Origin: Ornithinimicrobium cavernae
Lineage (GTDB): Bacteria > Actinomycetota > Actinomycetes > Actinomycetales > Dermatophilaceae
Assembly (NCBI RefSeq): GCF_003121625.1
Contig: NZ_QDDJ01000011.1
Span: forward strand, 1 to 64,000
Reading direction: 5' to 3'
DNA length: 64,000 nucleotides
A program made the translations under genes and the position numbers. This document shows, in pieces, positions 47,066 through 57,500 of the stretch. Numbering within the stretch: position 1 is the stretch's first letter; every line of letters starts with the position of its first letter. Under the pieces are notes generated by a model. It saw only the letters and a program-made list of their open reading frames with translations, made no database searches and was not told the DNA's origin.

Positions 47066-47965
47066 TCAGGCGGGCCACACCCCGGAGCTGCCCCGTCGGT
47101 GAGACCCGACCAGGTGCGTGTCCACGATGCCCACTGCCTCCATGAGGGCGAACATCGTCGTCGGACCCACGAAGGCGAAGCCCTCTCGGCGCAGCGCGCG
47201 GGCCAGGGCGACGGACTCCGGCGAGGTGGTGGGCACCTCGTCGTAGGTGCGTGGCTCGGGCGTGCACTCCGGCCGGAACGACCAGATGAACTCCGCCAGG
47301 CCGCCCTTGTCCCGCAGTCGCACCGTCGCCCGGGCATTGGTGATCGTGGCGCGGATCTTGGCGAGGTTGCGCACGATGCCGGCGTCGCCCATCAACCGCT
47401 CGACGTCGCGCTCCCCGTAGCCGGCCACCACGTCGGGGTCGAAGTCGTCGAAGGCCGCCCGGAAGGCTGGTCGCTTGCGCAGGATCGTGGCCCAGGACAG
47501 CCCGGACTGGAAGGCCTCGAGGCTGAGCCGCTCGAAGAGTCCGCGCTCGTCGCGGACGGGCATGCCCCACTCGGTGTCGTAGTAGTCGCGCAGCATCGGA
47601 TCGACCGAGGCCCACCCCGGACGAGCCAGACCGTCCTCACCCTCCACCAGGGGCGTTTCTGTGCTCATCATGTGAGGGATCCTTGCACCGACCACCGACA
47701 GTGCGGACCGCCCGGCCCGCCACACGGCATACTGCCGGGGCAGGCACCGTGCGCACGGCCGGTAGCCCGCCGCGACAGCCGTCTCCTCGTCAGCCAGGAA
47801 GACGCGGTGCCCGACGTACCCGCCGCGGGCGATCGCCCGCTGGGCGGCCGGGCAGTCGAGCCGTCCGTACACCCGGGTGCGCCGGTGCCCGCCGACCGTG
47901 CCCGGTGTCGGGCTGGCGTAGGTCCCGCCGTCGGCCCCCACCAGCTGGTAGGTCCGTCCGCTCAC
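47066..47965 (-). CDS. fusion of Ada-like cysteine domain and 3-methyladenine glycosylase I
   Basis: The 299-residue protein joins two parts. Residues 1-85 resemble the Ada metal-binding domain: C38 (LDCP), then FLADEETAVAAGYRPCARC with C71 and C74. The Ada methyl-acceptor Cys position is Gly34. Residues 115-295 are Tag, with the catalytic Glu in SLEAFQSGLSW and DAGIVRNLAKIRATITNA. Of Tag's zinc ligands, the N-terminal Cys is Pro (RPGW), the next His is Tyr (YYDTEWG) and the last Cys is lost. It overlaps ogt by 4 bp (ATGA) and ends the operon. Confidence 0.85.
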   Translation of the reverse strand: MSGRTYQLVGADGGTYASPTPGTVGGHRRTRVYGRLDCPAAQRAIARGGYVGHRVFLADEETAVAAGYRPCARCLPRQYAVWRAGRSALSVVGARIPHMMSTETPLVEGEDGLARPGWASVDPMLRDYYDTEWGMPVRDERGLFERLSLEAFQSGLSWATILRKRPAFRAAFDDFDPDVVAGYGERDVERLMGDAGIVRNLAKIRATITNARATVRLRDKGGLAEFIWSFRPECTPEPRTYDEVPTTSPESVALARALRREGFAFVGPTTMFALMEAVGIVDTHLVGSHRRGSSGVWPA

Positions 47966-48615
47966 GCCGCGTGCTCCAGCCCCAGCAGAGTGGTCTTGGC
48001 CTGGGTGCCTCCGAGGTAGCCGCCCAGGCCTCCGTCGCTGCGCAGCACGCGGTGGCAGGGCACCACGATCGGTAGCGGGTTGGTCGCACAGGCGCTCCCC
48101 ACGGCCCGGACCGCGCGCGGGTTGCCGAGATGGGCCGCCACCTCGCGGTAGGACTGTGTGCTGCCGTAGCCGATCTGCGGCAGGTAGGCGTGCACCTGTC
48201 CGCGGAAGCCGTTCGACAGGGTGCGGTCCAGGGGCAGGTCGAAGCGGGTCCGAGCGCCGGCGAAGTACTCCTCGAGCTGGACGGCGGCGCCGTCCAGGCG
48301 TCTCGGTGCGCGCAGCACGCGGGGCCCGAGTCGAGCGGCCAGGGTCTCCAGCACGGCGTCGAAGTCCTCCCGCTCGTAGGCCACGCGGACCAGTCCGGTG
48401 CCCGTGGCCGCCAGCAGCAGGGCACCGACGGGGGAGTCGACCGTGCGGTAGGCCACGTCGAGCAGCCCCTCCTGCTCCGCGCGGATCTCCAGCAGCCGGT
48501 GCAGGCCGGCCAGCTCTGTCGGGGTGGCCAGCCGGTGCAGCAGGTCGCTGTCGCTGTGCTGGTGCCCGGTCTCCTGGGTGTCGCTGGTCGGATCAGTCGT
48601 CGTCATCATCATCAT
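47962..48615 (-). CDS. ogt: methylated-DNA-protein cysteine methyltransferase
   Basis: Ogt removes alkyl groups from O6-alkylguanine onto its own Cys. The 217-residue protein has an N-terminal extension, VDSPVGALLLAATGTGLVRVAY, the DNA-binding helix GFRGQVHAYLPQIGYGSTQSYREVAAHLGNPRAVRAVG and the active site IVVPCHRVLRSDG (Cys about residue 186). It starts with four consecutive ATG codons; AAGGAG lies 7 nt before the first (48615). The start overlaps the sigma factor stop by 4 bp. Confidence 0.93.
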   Translation of the reverse strand: MMMMTTTDPTSDTQETGHQHSDSDLLHRLATPTELAGLHRLLEIRAEQEGLLDVAYRTVDSPVGALLLAATGTGLVRVAYEREDFDAVLETLAARLGPRVLRAPRRLDGAAVQLEEYFAGARTRFDLPLDRTLSNGFRGQVHAYLPQIGYGSTQSYREVAAHLGNPRAVRAVGSACATNPLPIVVPCHRVLRSDGGLGGYLGGTQAKTTLLGLEHAA

Positions 48616-49103
48616 CGGGGTGCTCCTTCCGGGGCATAGGTGCGGCGAAGGGCTCGTATGCCGTCGGCGGCGGCCCGGCGCACGGCCTCGGGTGTGCCGC
48701 CGATCAGCTCGGCGGTCTCGGTGTGCCGGAGCCCGCCGAGGTAGTGGTAGGCCAGCGAGAGCCGCTGCCGCTCGGGCAGCGCACCGACGGCCGCCCACAG
48801 GTCGGGCTCGGCCGACTCCGGCAGGCCGGTGGTCGACGGGCGGTCCGGGACCAGGTCGGTGGGCACGGCCCGGCGGGCAGTCCCACGGGTGACGTCGATC
48901 GCCTTGCGGTGCGCGACGCGGACCAGCCAGGCCTGCACGTTGGTGTCCTCCGGCAGGTCCGGCCAGGCACGCAACGCCGCCAGGAACGTCTCGGACCAGG
49001 CGTCGTCGGCATCGGGGCCGGGGCCGAGCACCGCCCGGACCACCCGCAGGACGGTGGGTCCGTGCTCGGTCACGGCGTGCTCGAACGGCTGCATCATGTT
49101 CAT
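48612..49103 (-). CDS. ECF-type RNA polymerase sigma factor
   Basis: The 163-residue protein has sigma region 2 (DADDAWSETFLAALRAWPDLPEDTNVQAWLVRVAHRKAIDVTR) and region 4 (LPERQRLSLAYHYLGGLRHTETAELIGGTPEAVRRAAADGIRALRR). No anti-sigma gene is adjacent. It leads a translationally coupled operon with ogt and the Tag fusion, so it probably drives a response to DNA alkylation or the operon itself. The start is one of several clustered GTG/ATG codons between 49106 and 49094. Confidence 0.88.
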   Translation of the reverse strand: MNMMQPFEHAVTEHGPTVLRVVRAVLGPGPDADDAWSETFLAALRAWPDLPEDTNVQAWLVRVAHRKAIDVTRGTARRAVPTDLVPDRPSTTGLPESAEPDLWAAVGALPERQRLSLAYHYLGGLRHTETAELIGGTPEAVRRAAADGIRALRRTYAPEGAPR

Positions 49104-49157
49104 CACCGGGTAGACGCGCGAGAGGACCGGAACGTGAGCCCACCGACCCGGCTCACC

Positions 49158-49346
49158 TCAGCCGGACTCCGGGTGCTCGACCAGCCAGGCCACCAGGTCG
49201 GGATCCTCGGTGGTGAGGCGCTGCACCTCCTCACCCCCGTCGCACCGGCACATCGACACCGTGGCGGCCCGGTCGTCGGCGGCGACCACGCGCCATACGC
49301 CGCCGAACTCCTCCCAGCGCTCGAGGGTCTGCCTGTCCTGTGCCAT
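49158..49346 (-). CDS. small conserved-looking protein with a CxC motif
   Basis: The 62-residue protein reads MAQDRQTLERWEEFGGVWRVV, then VSMCRCDGGEEVQRLTTEDPDLVAWL. The CxC followed by an acidic patch and a C-terminal helix ending in LVAWL recur in small actinobacterial proteins I cannot name. CACGAT lies 6 nt before the ATG. It precedes the sigma factor gene by 54 bp on the same strand and is divergent from the MFS gene. Confidence 0.65.
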   Translation of the reverse strand: MAQDRQTLERWEEFGGVWRVVAADDRAATVSMCRCDGGEEVQRLTTEDPDLVAWLVEHPESG

Positions 49347-49376
49347 CGCCCCATCGTGGCAGAGGGTGGTGACAGG

Positions 49377-50576
49377 ATGCGACGGGTGAGCCCCGAGTTC
49401 CGGCTGCGTGACGTGGCCGTCACCGCCTACGGGCCGACGGTGGTCAGCGCGATCGGCCACGGTGCGGTCCTGCCGCTGCTCGCCCTGCGGGCCCGCGAGC
49501 TCGGGGCGGACCTCGGCACGGCGGCGTTCGTGGTGGCGCTGCTGGGGATCGGACAGCTGCTCGCCTCCCTGCCGGCCGGTGCGCTCGTCGCGCGCATCGG
49601 CGAGCGGCGTGCCCTGGTCGGTGCCGGCCTGCTGGACGCGGTCGCGATGATCGGTGCGGGGCTGTCGGAGACCGTGCTGTGGTTGGGTGCCGCGGTGTTG
49701 CTCAGCGGCATGACGTGGACCGTGTTCCTCCTGGCCCGGCAGCAGTTCATGATCGAGGTCGTTCCCGAGGGCTACCGCGCCAGGGCGCTGTCCATGCTCG
49801 GGGGGTCGCACCGGATCGGGCTCTTCGTCGGGCCCCTCCTCGGAGCCCTCGTGGTCCAGCCGTGGGGGATCCGGGGCGTCTTCTGGCTGGCGGCCGGCGC
49901 GGCCGTCGTGGCTGCAGGCATCGCCCTGGTGATGCCCGACCCCGGGGCCGAGGGGCGCCGGGAGCAGGCCGTCACCGGGCACCTGTCGGTGTGGTCGGTG
50001 ATGCGCGCCCACCGCCGGGTGCTGGTCGTGCTGGGCAGTGTCGTGGTGGTCATCTCCGCGTCCCGGGCGCTGCGCACGACCCTGCTGCCACTGTGGGCCG
50101 AGCACGTGCACATGACCCCGGCCGAGACGTCCCTGGTGTTCGGGGTCGCCGCCGCGCTGGACATGCTGCTGTTCTACCCGGCCGGCTGGCTGATGGACCA
50201 CCGGGGCCGGCAGTTCGTGGCCGTTCCGGTCGTACTGGCCGTGGCGGTCGGCACCCTGCTGCTGCCGCTGGCCGGCGGGGTCCTCGCCGTGACCGCGGTC
50301 GCGCTGCTGATGGCCCTGGGCAACGGTCTGGGCGCCGGGATCCTGATGACGCTCGGCGCGGACGCCTCCCCGCGGGTGGGGCGTGCCCAGTTCCTCGGTG
50401 CCTGGCGCTTCGCCGGAGACGTGGGGGCCACGGGCGGTCCGGTCGGACTCGCGGCCCTGCTCGCGGTGACGCCGTTGGTCGTGGCCTGCCTGGTCGCCGG
50501 CGTCATCGGGTTGCTGGGCACGGTCTGGGTCGGGTACTGGACCGGCCGCGTCGACCGGCTCCGCCGGACTACCTAG
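49377..50576 (+). CDS. MFS transporter
   Basis: The 399-residue protein has twelve hydrophobic helices. It carries loop motifs ALVARIGERRALVGAGL (about residues 65-81) and YPAGWLMDHRGRQFVAVP (about 265), typical of MFS drug or metabolite exporters of about 400 residues. The substrate is unknown. GTG 49386 is an alternative start because CAGGAT lies 7 nt before it. The end overlaps the convergent PemK-like gene by 8 bp. Confidence 0.88.
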   Translation: MRRVSPEFRLRDVAVTAYGPTVVSAIGHGAVLPLLALRARELGADLGTAAFVVALLGIGQLLASLPAGALVARIGERRALVGAGLLDAVAMIGAGLSETVLWLGAAVLLSGMTWTVFLLARQQFMIEVVPEGYRARALSMLGGSHRIGLFVGPLLGALVVQPWGIRGVFWLAAGAAVVAAGIALVMPDPGAEGRREQAVTGHLSVWSVMRAHRRVLVVLGSVVVVISASRALRTTLLPLWAEHVHMTPAETSLVFGVAAALDMLLFYPAGWLMDHRGRQFVAVPVVLAVAVGTLLLPLAGGVLAVTAVALLMALGNGLGAGILMTLGADASPRVGRAQFLGAWRFAGDVGATGGPVGLAALLAVTPLVVACLVAGVIGLLGTVWVGYWTGRVDRLRRTT

Positions 50577-51069
50577 CGTGCTCGCGGACGCCGGCGGCCA
50601 CCTCGTCGAAGCGTTCGCGGTCCAGCTGCGCGCCGATCCGGCGCACGGCGGTGGGGGCCAGCCGCAGGATCCGGTCGACCCGTGCCTCACTCGGGCGGTT
50701 GCGGCTGTCCCAGGCACCGGTGCCCACATCGACCCAGTAGCGTCCCCACCGGGCCTCGTCCGCGGCGTCCCGGTCATGGTCCTGGCTGCTCAGCTGCAGC
50801 GCGAGCAGCAGGTCACCGTCGCGGCCGATCACCAGCACCGGGCGGTCCTTGCCCTTGCCGTGGTCCTCCTCGTAGGGCACCCAGGCCCACACGACCTCGC
50901 CCGGATCCGGGAGCGCGTCCTCCACCGGTGCGTAGGTGATCTGCGGTGTTCCCGCATAGTCCCCGGCATAGCCGCTCGTGGCCGGCACGTCCTCGGGAGG
51001 GTGGCGGCGGGTGCGCGCGGACCCGATCAGACGACGGGCCGCGTCCAGCAGACGTTCCAGGGCTGACAT
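50569..51069 (-). CDS. PemK/MazF-like protein without an adjacent antitoxin
   Basis: The 166-residue protein has an N-terminal helical and linker segment of about 55 residues, then a PemK/MazF-type fold: [42 protein letters not shown] and [27 protein letters not shown]. MazF family toxins cleave RNA. Here no antitoxin gene is next to it and the domain is extended, so a housekeeping or solitary role is as likely as a toxin one. It is divergent from lepA. Confidence 0.75.
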   Translation of the reverse strand: MSALERLLDAARRLIGSARTRRHPPEDVPATSGYAGDYAGTPQITYAPVEDALPDPGEVVWAWVPYEEDHGKGKDRPVLVIGRDGDLLLALQLSSQDHDRDAADEARWGRYWVDVGTGAWDSRNRPSEARVDRILRLAPTAVRRIGAQLDRERFDEVAAGVREHAR

Positions 51070-51136
51070 GGCGATCACCCTAGCCAGCACGTGGGAGACT
51101 AGAGGGACTGTCCCGACAACCCCGAGGTTCGCCAGC

Positions 51137-53004
<1,868 letters not shown>

Positions 53005-53008
<4 letters not shown>

Positions 53009-53766
53009 ACGCGGCACCCGACGCGACCGACAGCCCCCGGACCGCGCAGCTGACGACGGAGCGGGGCGTGCCCACCGGCTACCTGTCCCGCACGCGATCC
53101 TTCACCCGGCGCGGGGGACGGATGCCCCCGCGCCACCAGGACGCCTACGACGCGCTCTCCGGGCAGTACGTGATCGACGTCCCACGGGACGGTGGCTCGA
53201 CAACGGTCGACGCGGCATACTCCCTCGACGTCGCAGAGGTGTTCGGACGGGAGGCGCCGCTGATCGTGGAGGTCGGCGCCGGCTCCGGTGACGCCCTGCT
53301 CGCCGGCGCGCGGGCACTGCCTGGCACCGACTTCCTCGCCCTGGAGGTGTGGCGTCCCGGCATCGGGCAGTGCCTGCACCGGCTGCTCGAGGAGCCCCTG
53401 CCCAACCTGCGGTTCATCGAGGTCGACGCGGCGGTGGCCCTGTCCACGATGCTGGGGGAGGGCTCGGTGGCAGAGCTGTGGACCTACTTCCCCGACCCCT
53501 GGCCCAAGCGCCGGCAGCAGCACCGCCGCCTCGTCGGGCCAGAGTTCACCGACACGGTCTGCCGGGTGCTGCAGCAGGGTGGCCTGTGGCGGCTGGCCAC
53601 GGACATCGATGGTTACGCCGCCCACATGCGGCAGGTGCTCGACGCCGAGCCACGACTGGAGCTGGTGTCGACCGAGCGTGCCCCGCTGCGGCCGGTGACC
53701 CGGTTCGAGCGGAAGGGCACCGCGGTCGGGCGCGAGATCACCGACCTGGCCTACCGCCGCCGCTGA
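53005..53766 (+). CDS. trmB: tRNA (guanine-N7)-methyltransferase
   Basis: TrmB methylates G46 in tRNA variable loops. The 253-residue protein has [12 protein letters not shown] (SAM site, about residue 90), [11 protein letters not shown] and the signature [23 protein letters not shown] (about residues 155-177), with a C-terminal strand [18 protein letters not shown]. The GTG start overlaps the lepA stop (GTGA), implying coupling. Confidence 0.95.
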
Positions 53767-53800
53767 GAGGTCGCGGGGCCGCTGGTGAGACACTGGGCTC

Positions 53801-54253
53801 ATGGCCGTGGACGTGCTCGTCGAGACCGTGATCGACCGCCCGCTGGCCGAGGTCAGTGCCTTCGCCGGTGACCCCTCGAACGCACCCCGGTGGTACGCCA
53901 ACATCCGCAGCGTGGAGTGGCGGACGGCCCCACCCCTCTTGGTCGGCAGCCGGTTCGCCTTCGTCGCGCACTTCCTCGGCCGGCGCCTGGCGTACGTCTA
54001 CGAGGTCACCGAGCACGTGCCCGGCACCCGGCTCGTCATGGAGACCGACGGGAGGCCGTTCCCGATGCGCACGACCTACACCTGGGAGCCAGCCGGCGCG
54101 GGAGGCACCCGGATGACCCTGGCCAACTCCGGTCGCCCGACCGGCTTCGCGGCAGTCGGCGCCGGCGTCATGGCCCGGGCGATGAGGGCCGCGACGACCA
54201 AGGACCTCGCGCGGCTCAAGAGGCTGCTGGAGAGTGAGCGATCCGGCGCCTGA
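53801..54253 (+). CDS. SRPBCC-family protein
   Basis: The 150-residue protein has the START-like (SRPBCC) pattern: an N-terminal strand VDVLVETVIDRPLAEVSAFAGDPSNAPRWYANI, central strands (GSRFAFVAHFLGRRLAYVYEVTEHVPG, MRTTYTWEP) and a long C-terminal helix. Such proteins bind small hydrophobic ligands; the ligand is unknown. GACACT lies 6 nt before the ATG. Confidence 0.8.
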   Translation: MAVDVLVETVIDRPLAEVSAFAGDPSNAPRWYANIRSVEWRTAPPLLVGSRFAFVAHFLGRRLAYVYEVTEHVPGTRLVMETDGRPFPMRTTYTWEPAGAGGTRMTLANSGRPTGFAAVGAGVMARAMRAATTKDLARLKRLLESERSGA

Positions 54254-54340
54254 GGTAGCCGCGACCTGCGCAGACATCCGATCTGAGGTAGCCGGCCACC
54301 GACAGTTAGGGAGTTCCTCCGATGTGGTGGCCTACCTCAG
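54250..54340 (+). repeat. CTGAGGTA repeats and inverted repeat
   Basis: CTGAGGTAGCC occurs at 54250 and 54283, and its inverse TACCTCAG at 54333-54340. The second and third copies can pair in a long hairpin: CTGAGGTA, a 3-nt bulge, GGCCACC, a 25-nt loop, then GGTGGCC and TACCTCAG. It could terminate the SRPBCC transcript or bind a regulator of the genes downstream. Confidence 0.55.
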
Positions 54341-54399
54341 CGGCCGACTCTGGATGAGCAGGGTCCACCAGGGATCCGCGAACCGGATCGGAGCACCAG

Positions 54400-54546
54400 A
54401 TGTTCACCACCTACCAGCCCTACCTGAGCAGCGAGATCGACTACCGCCGCGAGGAGCTGCGGCGCTCGTGGGGTCGCCCCGTGCGGCGCCGCCGGGCAGT
54501 TCGGCAGTCGACCCCGGGCTCTGGCCGCGTGGCTCTTGCGCGCTGA
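54400..54546 (+). CDS. possible 48-residue basic protein
   Basis: ATG 54400 has GGAG 6 nt upstream and opens a 48-codon frame: MFTTYQPYLSSEIDYRREEL followed by an Arg-rich tail. The N-terminal half, with its Tyr/Glu pattern, looks protein-like. The tail may be by-chance coding. It ends 15 bp before the regulator gene, so it could be its leader cistron. Confidence 0.45.
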   Translation: MFTTYQPYLSSEIDYRREELRRSWGRPVRRRRAVRQSTPGSGRVALAR

Positions 54547-54561
54547 CCCGTGGGGGCAGCG

Positions 54562-57500
54562 ATGATGGAGGACGTGGCCACACCCCAGACGCAGACCCCG
54601 CTCGTCGGGCGGGCGCGCGAGATCGATCACCTGACGGCGGCAGCCGGCATCGGGAGCGACCCGGTGTCGGCTGCTGTCGTGCTCGGCGGCGACGCCGGTG
54701 TCGGCAAGACCCGGCTGCTGCGGGAGGTCGGTGACCGGGCGCAGCTCGCCGGGTGGACGATGCTGGTCGGCCACTGTCTCGACTTCGGCGACAGCGGGCT
54801 GCCCTACCTGCCGTTCACCGAGGTGTTCGGCCGGTTGGCGGCGCTGGCGCCCGAGCGCGCCGGGCTGCTGCACGAGGCACGCCCGGCGATCAACCGGCTG
54901 CAGCCGGGACGACGACTGCGAGGGGGTATGCCGTCCGGAGGGGTCGCCGCGAGCCAGCCGGTCGGTGGGGGGCCCGGGGGAGGCCTGGGGGGACCCGGGG
55001 GAGGCTCGGGGGGACCCGGGGGAGGCTCGGGGGACGACGGGATGGCGCGCGGCGAGCTGTTCGAGGCGGTGCACGGGGCGCTGCAGGACCTGGGGGAGCA
55101 GGCGCCGGTGCTGGTGGTCCTGGAGGACGCCCACTGGGCCGACCGGTCCACCCGCGACATGATCTCCTTCCTGTTCGGGCGTGGCTTCGACACGCCGGTG
55201 AGCCTGGTCGTGTCCTACCGCAGCGACGACCTGCACCGCAGGCACCCCCTGCGGAGCGCGGTCACCGAGTGGGGGCGCATCCCGGGGGTCGAGCGGTTGC
55301 ACCTGGAGGCGCTGCCGGACGCGGACGTGCGCACCCTGGTCCGCACGGCCCACGAGGCGCAGACGCACGGAGGGGCGTTGCCCGAGGACCGGGTGCGTGA
55401 GATCGTCCGGCGCGCTGAGGGCAACGCCTTCTTCGCCGAGGAGCTGCTGGAGGCCAGCGAGAGCGACCGCACCTCCCTGCCCGCAGACCTCGCCGACATC
55501 CTGCTCCTGCGCCTGGACCGGCTCGATGCGTCGGGACAGGCCCTGGTGCGCGCCGCCGCAGTGGCCGGTCGCCGGGTGAGCCACGACCTGCTGGCCGCGG
55601 TCGTCGAGCTGAGCGACAGCGACCTGGACACCGCCCTCCGCGCGGCGGTGGAGGCCAACGTCCTGGTGCCCGACGGTGCCGCCTACTCCTTCCGGCACGC
55701 GCTGCTGGCCGAGGCCGTCTACGACGACCTGCTGCCCGGGGAGCGCAGCCGGCTGCACCGGGCCTACGTGACCGCGCTGACCGGTCGCGGGGCCCTCGGT
55801 GCCTCGGCCGAGCTGGCCCGGCACGCCAGGGCGGCCCACGACCTGGTGACGGCGGTGACGGCGAGCATCGAGGCCGGCGACGACGCCATGGTGGTGGGCG
55901 GTCCGGACGAGGCGGCCGAGCACTACCAGCTGGCGCTCCAGCTGCTGGAGGACCCGGCGCTGGCCGAGCAGACGCAGGTCGACCGGCTGCACCTGACGCT
56001 CCGGGCGGGGGAGGCGCTGCTCGACTCCGGCCATGCCCTGCGCTCCGCCGCCCTGCTGAGGGCGGCCCTCGAGCCGGCGCGGGCGCCGCAGGACGGGGAC
56101 GACCACGCGCTGCTCCTCCTGCAGTACGCCCGGGCGGCCCTGCTCGACGACGACGACAGCGTGAGCCCGCTCACCTCGACCACGCAGGCGCTGGAGCTCA
56201 TCGGCGACGAGCCGCGGCCGCTGCGGGCGACCGCCCTCGCCGTGCACGCCCGGGCGCACGTCCGGGCCTCCCACTTCGATGATGCGGTCCGGTCCGCCCA
56301 GGCAGCGCTGGACCTCGCCGACGAGCTGGGACTGCCGGGCACGGCGGTCGACGCCGCCACGACGCTGGCCCGCCTGCAGCAGTTCCTGGGCGACCCGGAG
56401 GCCTCGGTCGAGGCGCTCTCGGACGTCGTGGCGCAGGCCCGCGAGAGTGGGGAGCCCTCGGCGCTCGTGCGCGGGCTCCACCAGCTCGGCGGTGCCCTGA
56501 TGGAGACCGGTGACCTGCCGGCCGCCCGGTCGGCCTACAGCGATGCCGCTGCGCTGGCCCGTCGGACCGGAAGGGTCTGGGCACCCTACGGTTTCGATGC
56601 CCGGCTGCTGGCCGGACTCACGTCCTACATGCTGGGGGACTGGGTGGCCGCCGAGCGGATCGCGGACACCACCGGGCAGGTGGCGCCCCCTGCACTGCGC
56701 GTCCTCCTGGAGTCCCTCCGGTTGCAGGTCGCCGCCGGCAGGGGGGACCCCGCGGCCATCAGCATGGCCGACCGGTCTCGCCGCACCTGGACCGAGGACG
56801 GCTGGAACGGCATCCTGGCCGGTGGCGCTGCCATCGACGCCTACGGTGACGACGGGCGGGTGGACCGGGCGGCCGAGGCCCACGACGAGGTCGTTGCGGG
56901 CGTGGCGAACCAGTGGGGCGTCCCGTGGTTCCACGCGCAGGTCCGCCTGGCGGCCCTGCTCGTCGGGCAGCTCGGCGCCAACATCAGCACGGTGGCGCAG
57001 TCCGCGCGCCCCGACGTGGTCGCCCGTGCGCTGCGGGTCACGGCGGCTGCGCAGCAACCCACCGGTGGGGACGCCGACCGGCCGCAGGGTCCGGAGGGCC
57101 GGGCCTGGCAGGAGCGCCTGCAGGCCGAGGTGCTGAGGGTGCGCTGGCTGGCGGGGGTCGACGCACCGGAGGTCGAGGAGCTGCGCCGCGCCTGGGAGGA
57201 GACCGTGGACGCCTTCGAGGCGCTGGGTCACCCGTTCGAGGTGGCGCGGTCCCGGGCCCGGCTGGCGGCGGTGCTGCGCGCCCTGGGCGACACCGCCCGG
57301 GTCCGGGAGCAGGTGGAGCTGGCCCACGCCACCGCGGCGAGGCTGGGGGCCCTCCCGCTGCTGGCCGAGCTGGCCCAGCTGGACCAGGCCGGGGCGCCCC
57401 GGTCGGGTGCGTCCGCAGCCGACCTCACCCCGCGCGAGCGCGAGGTCCTGACGCTGGTGGCGCAGGGACGCACCAACGGGGAGATCGGCAAGCAGCTGTT

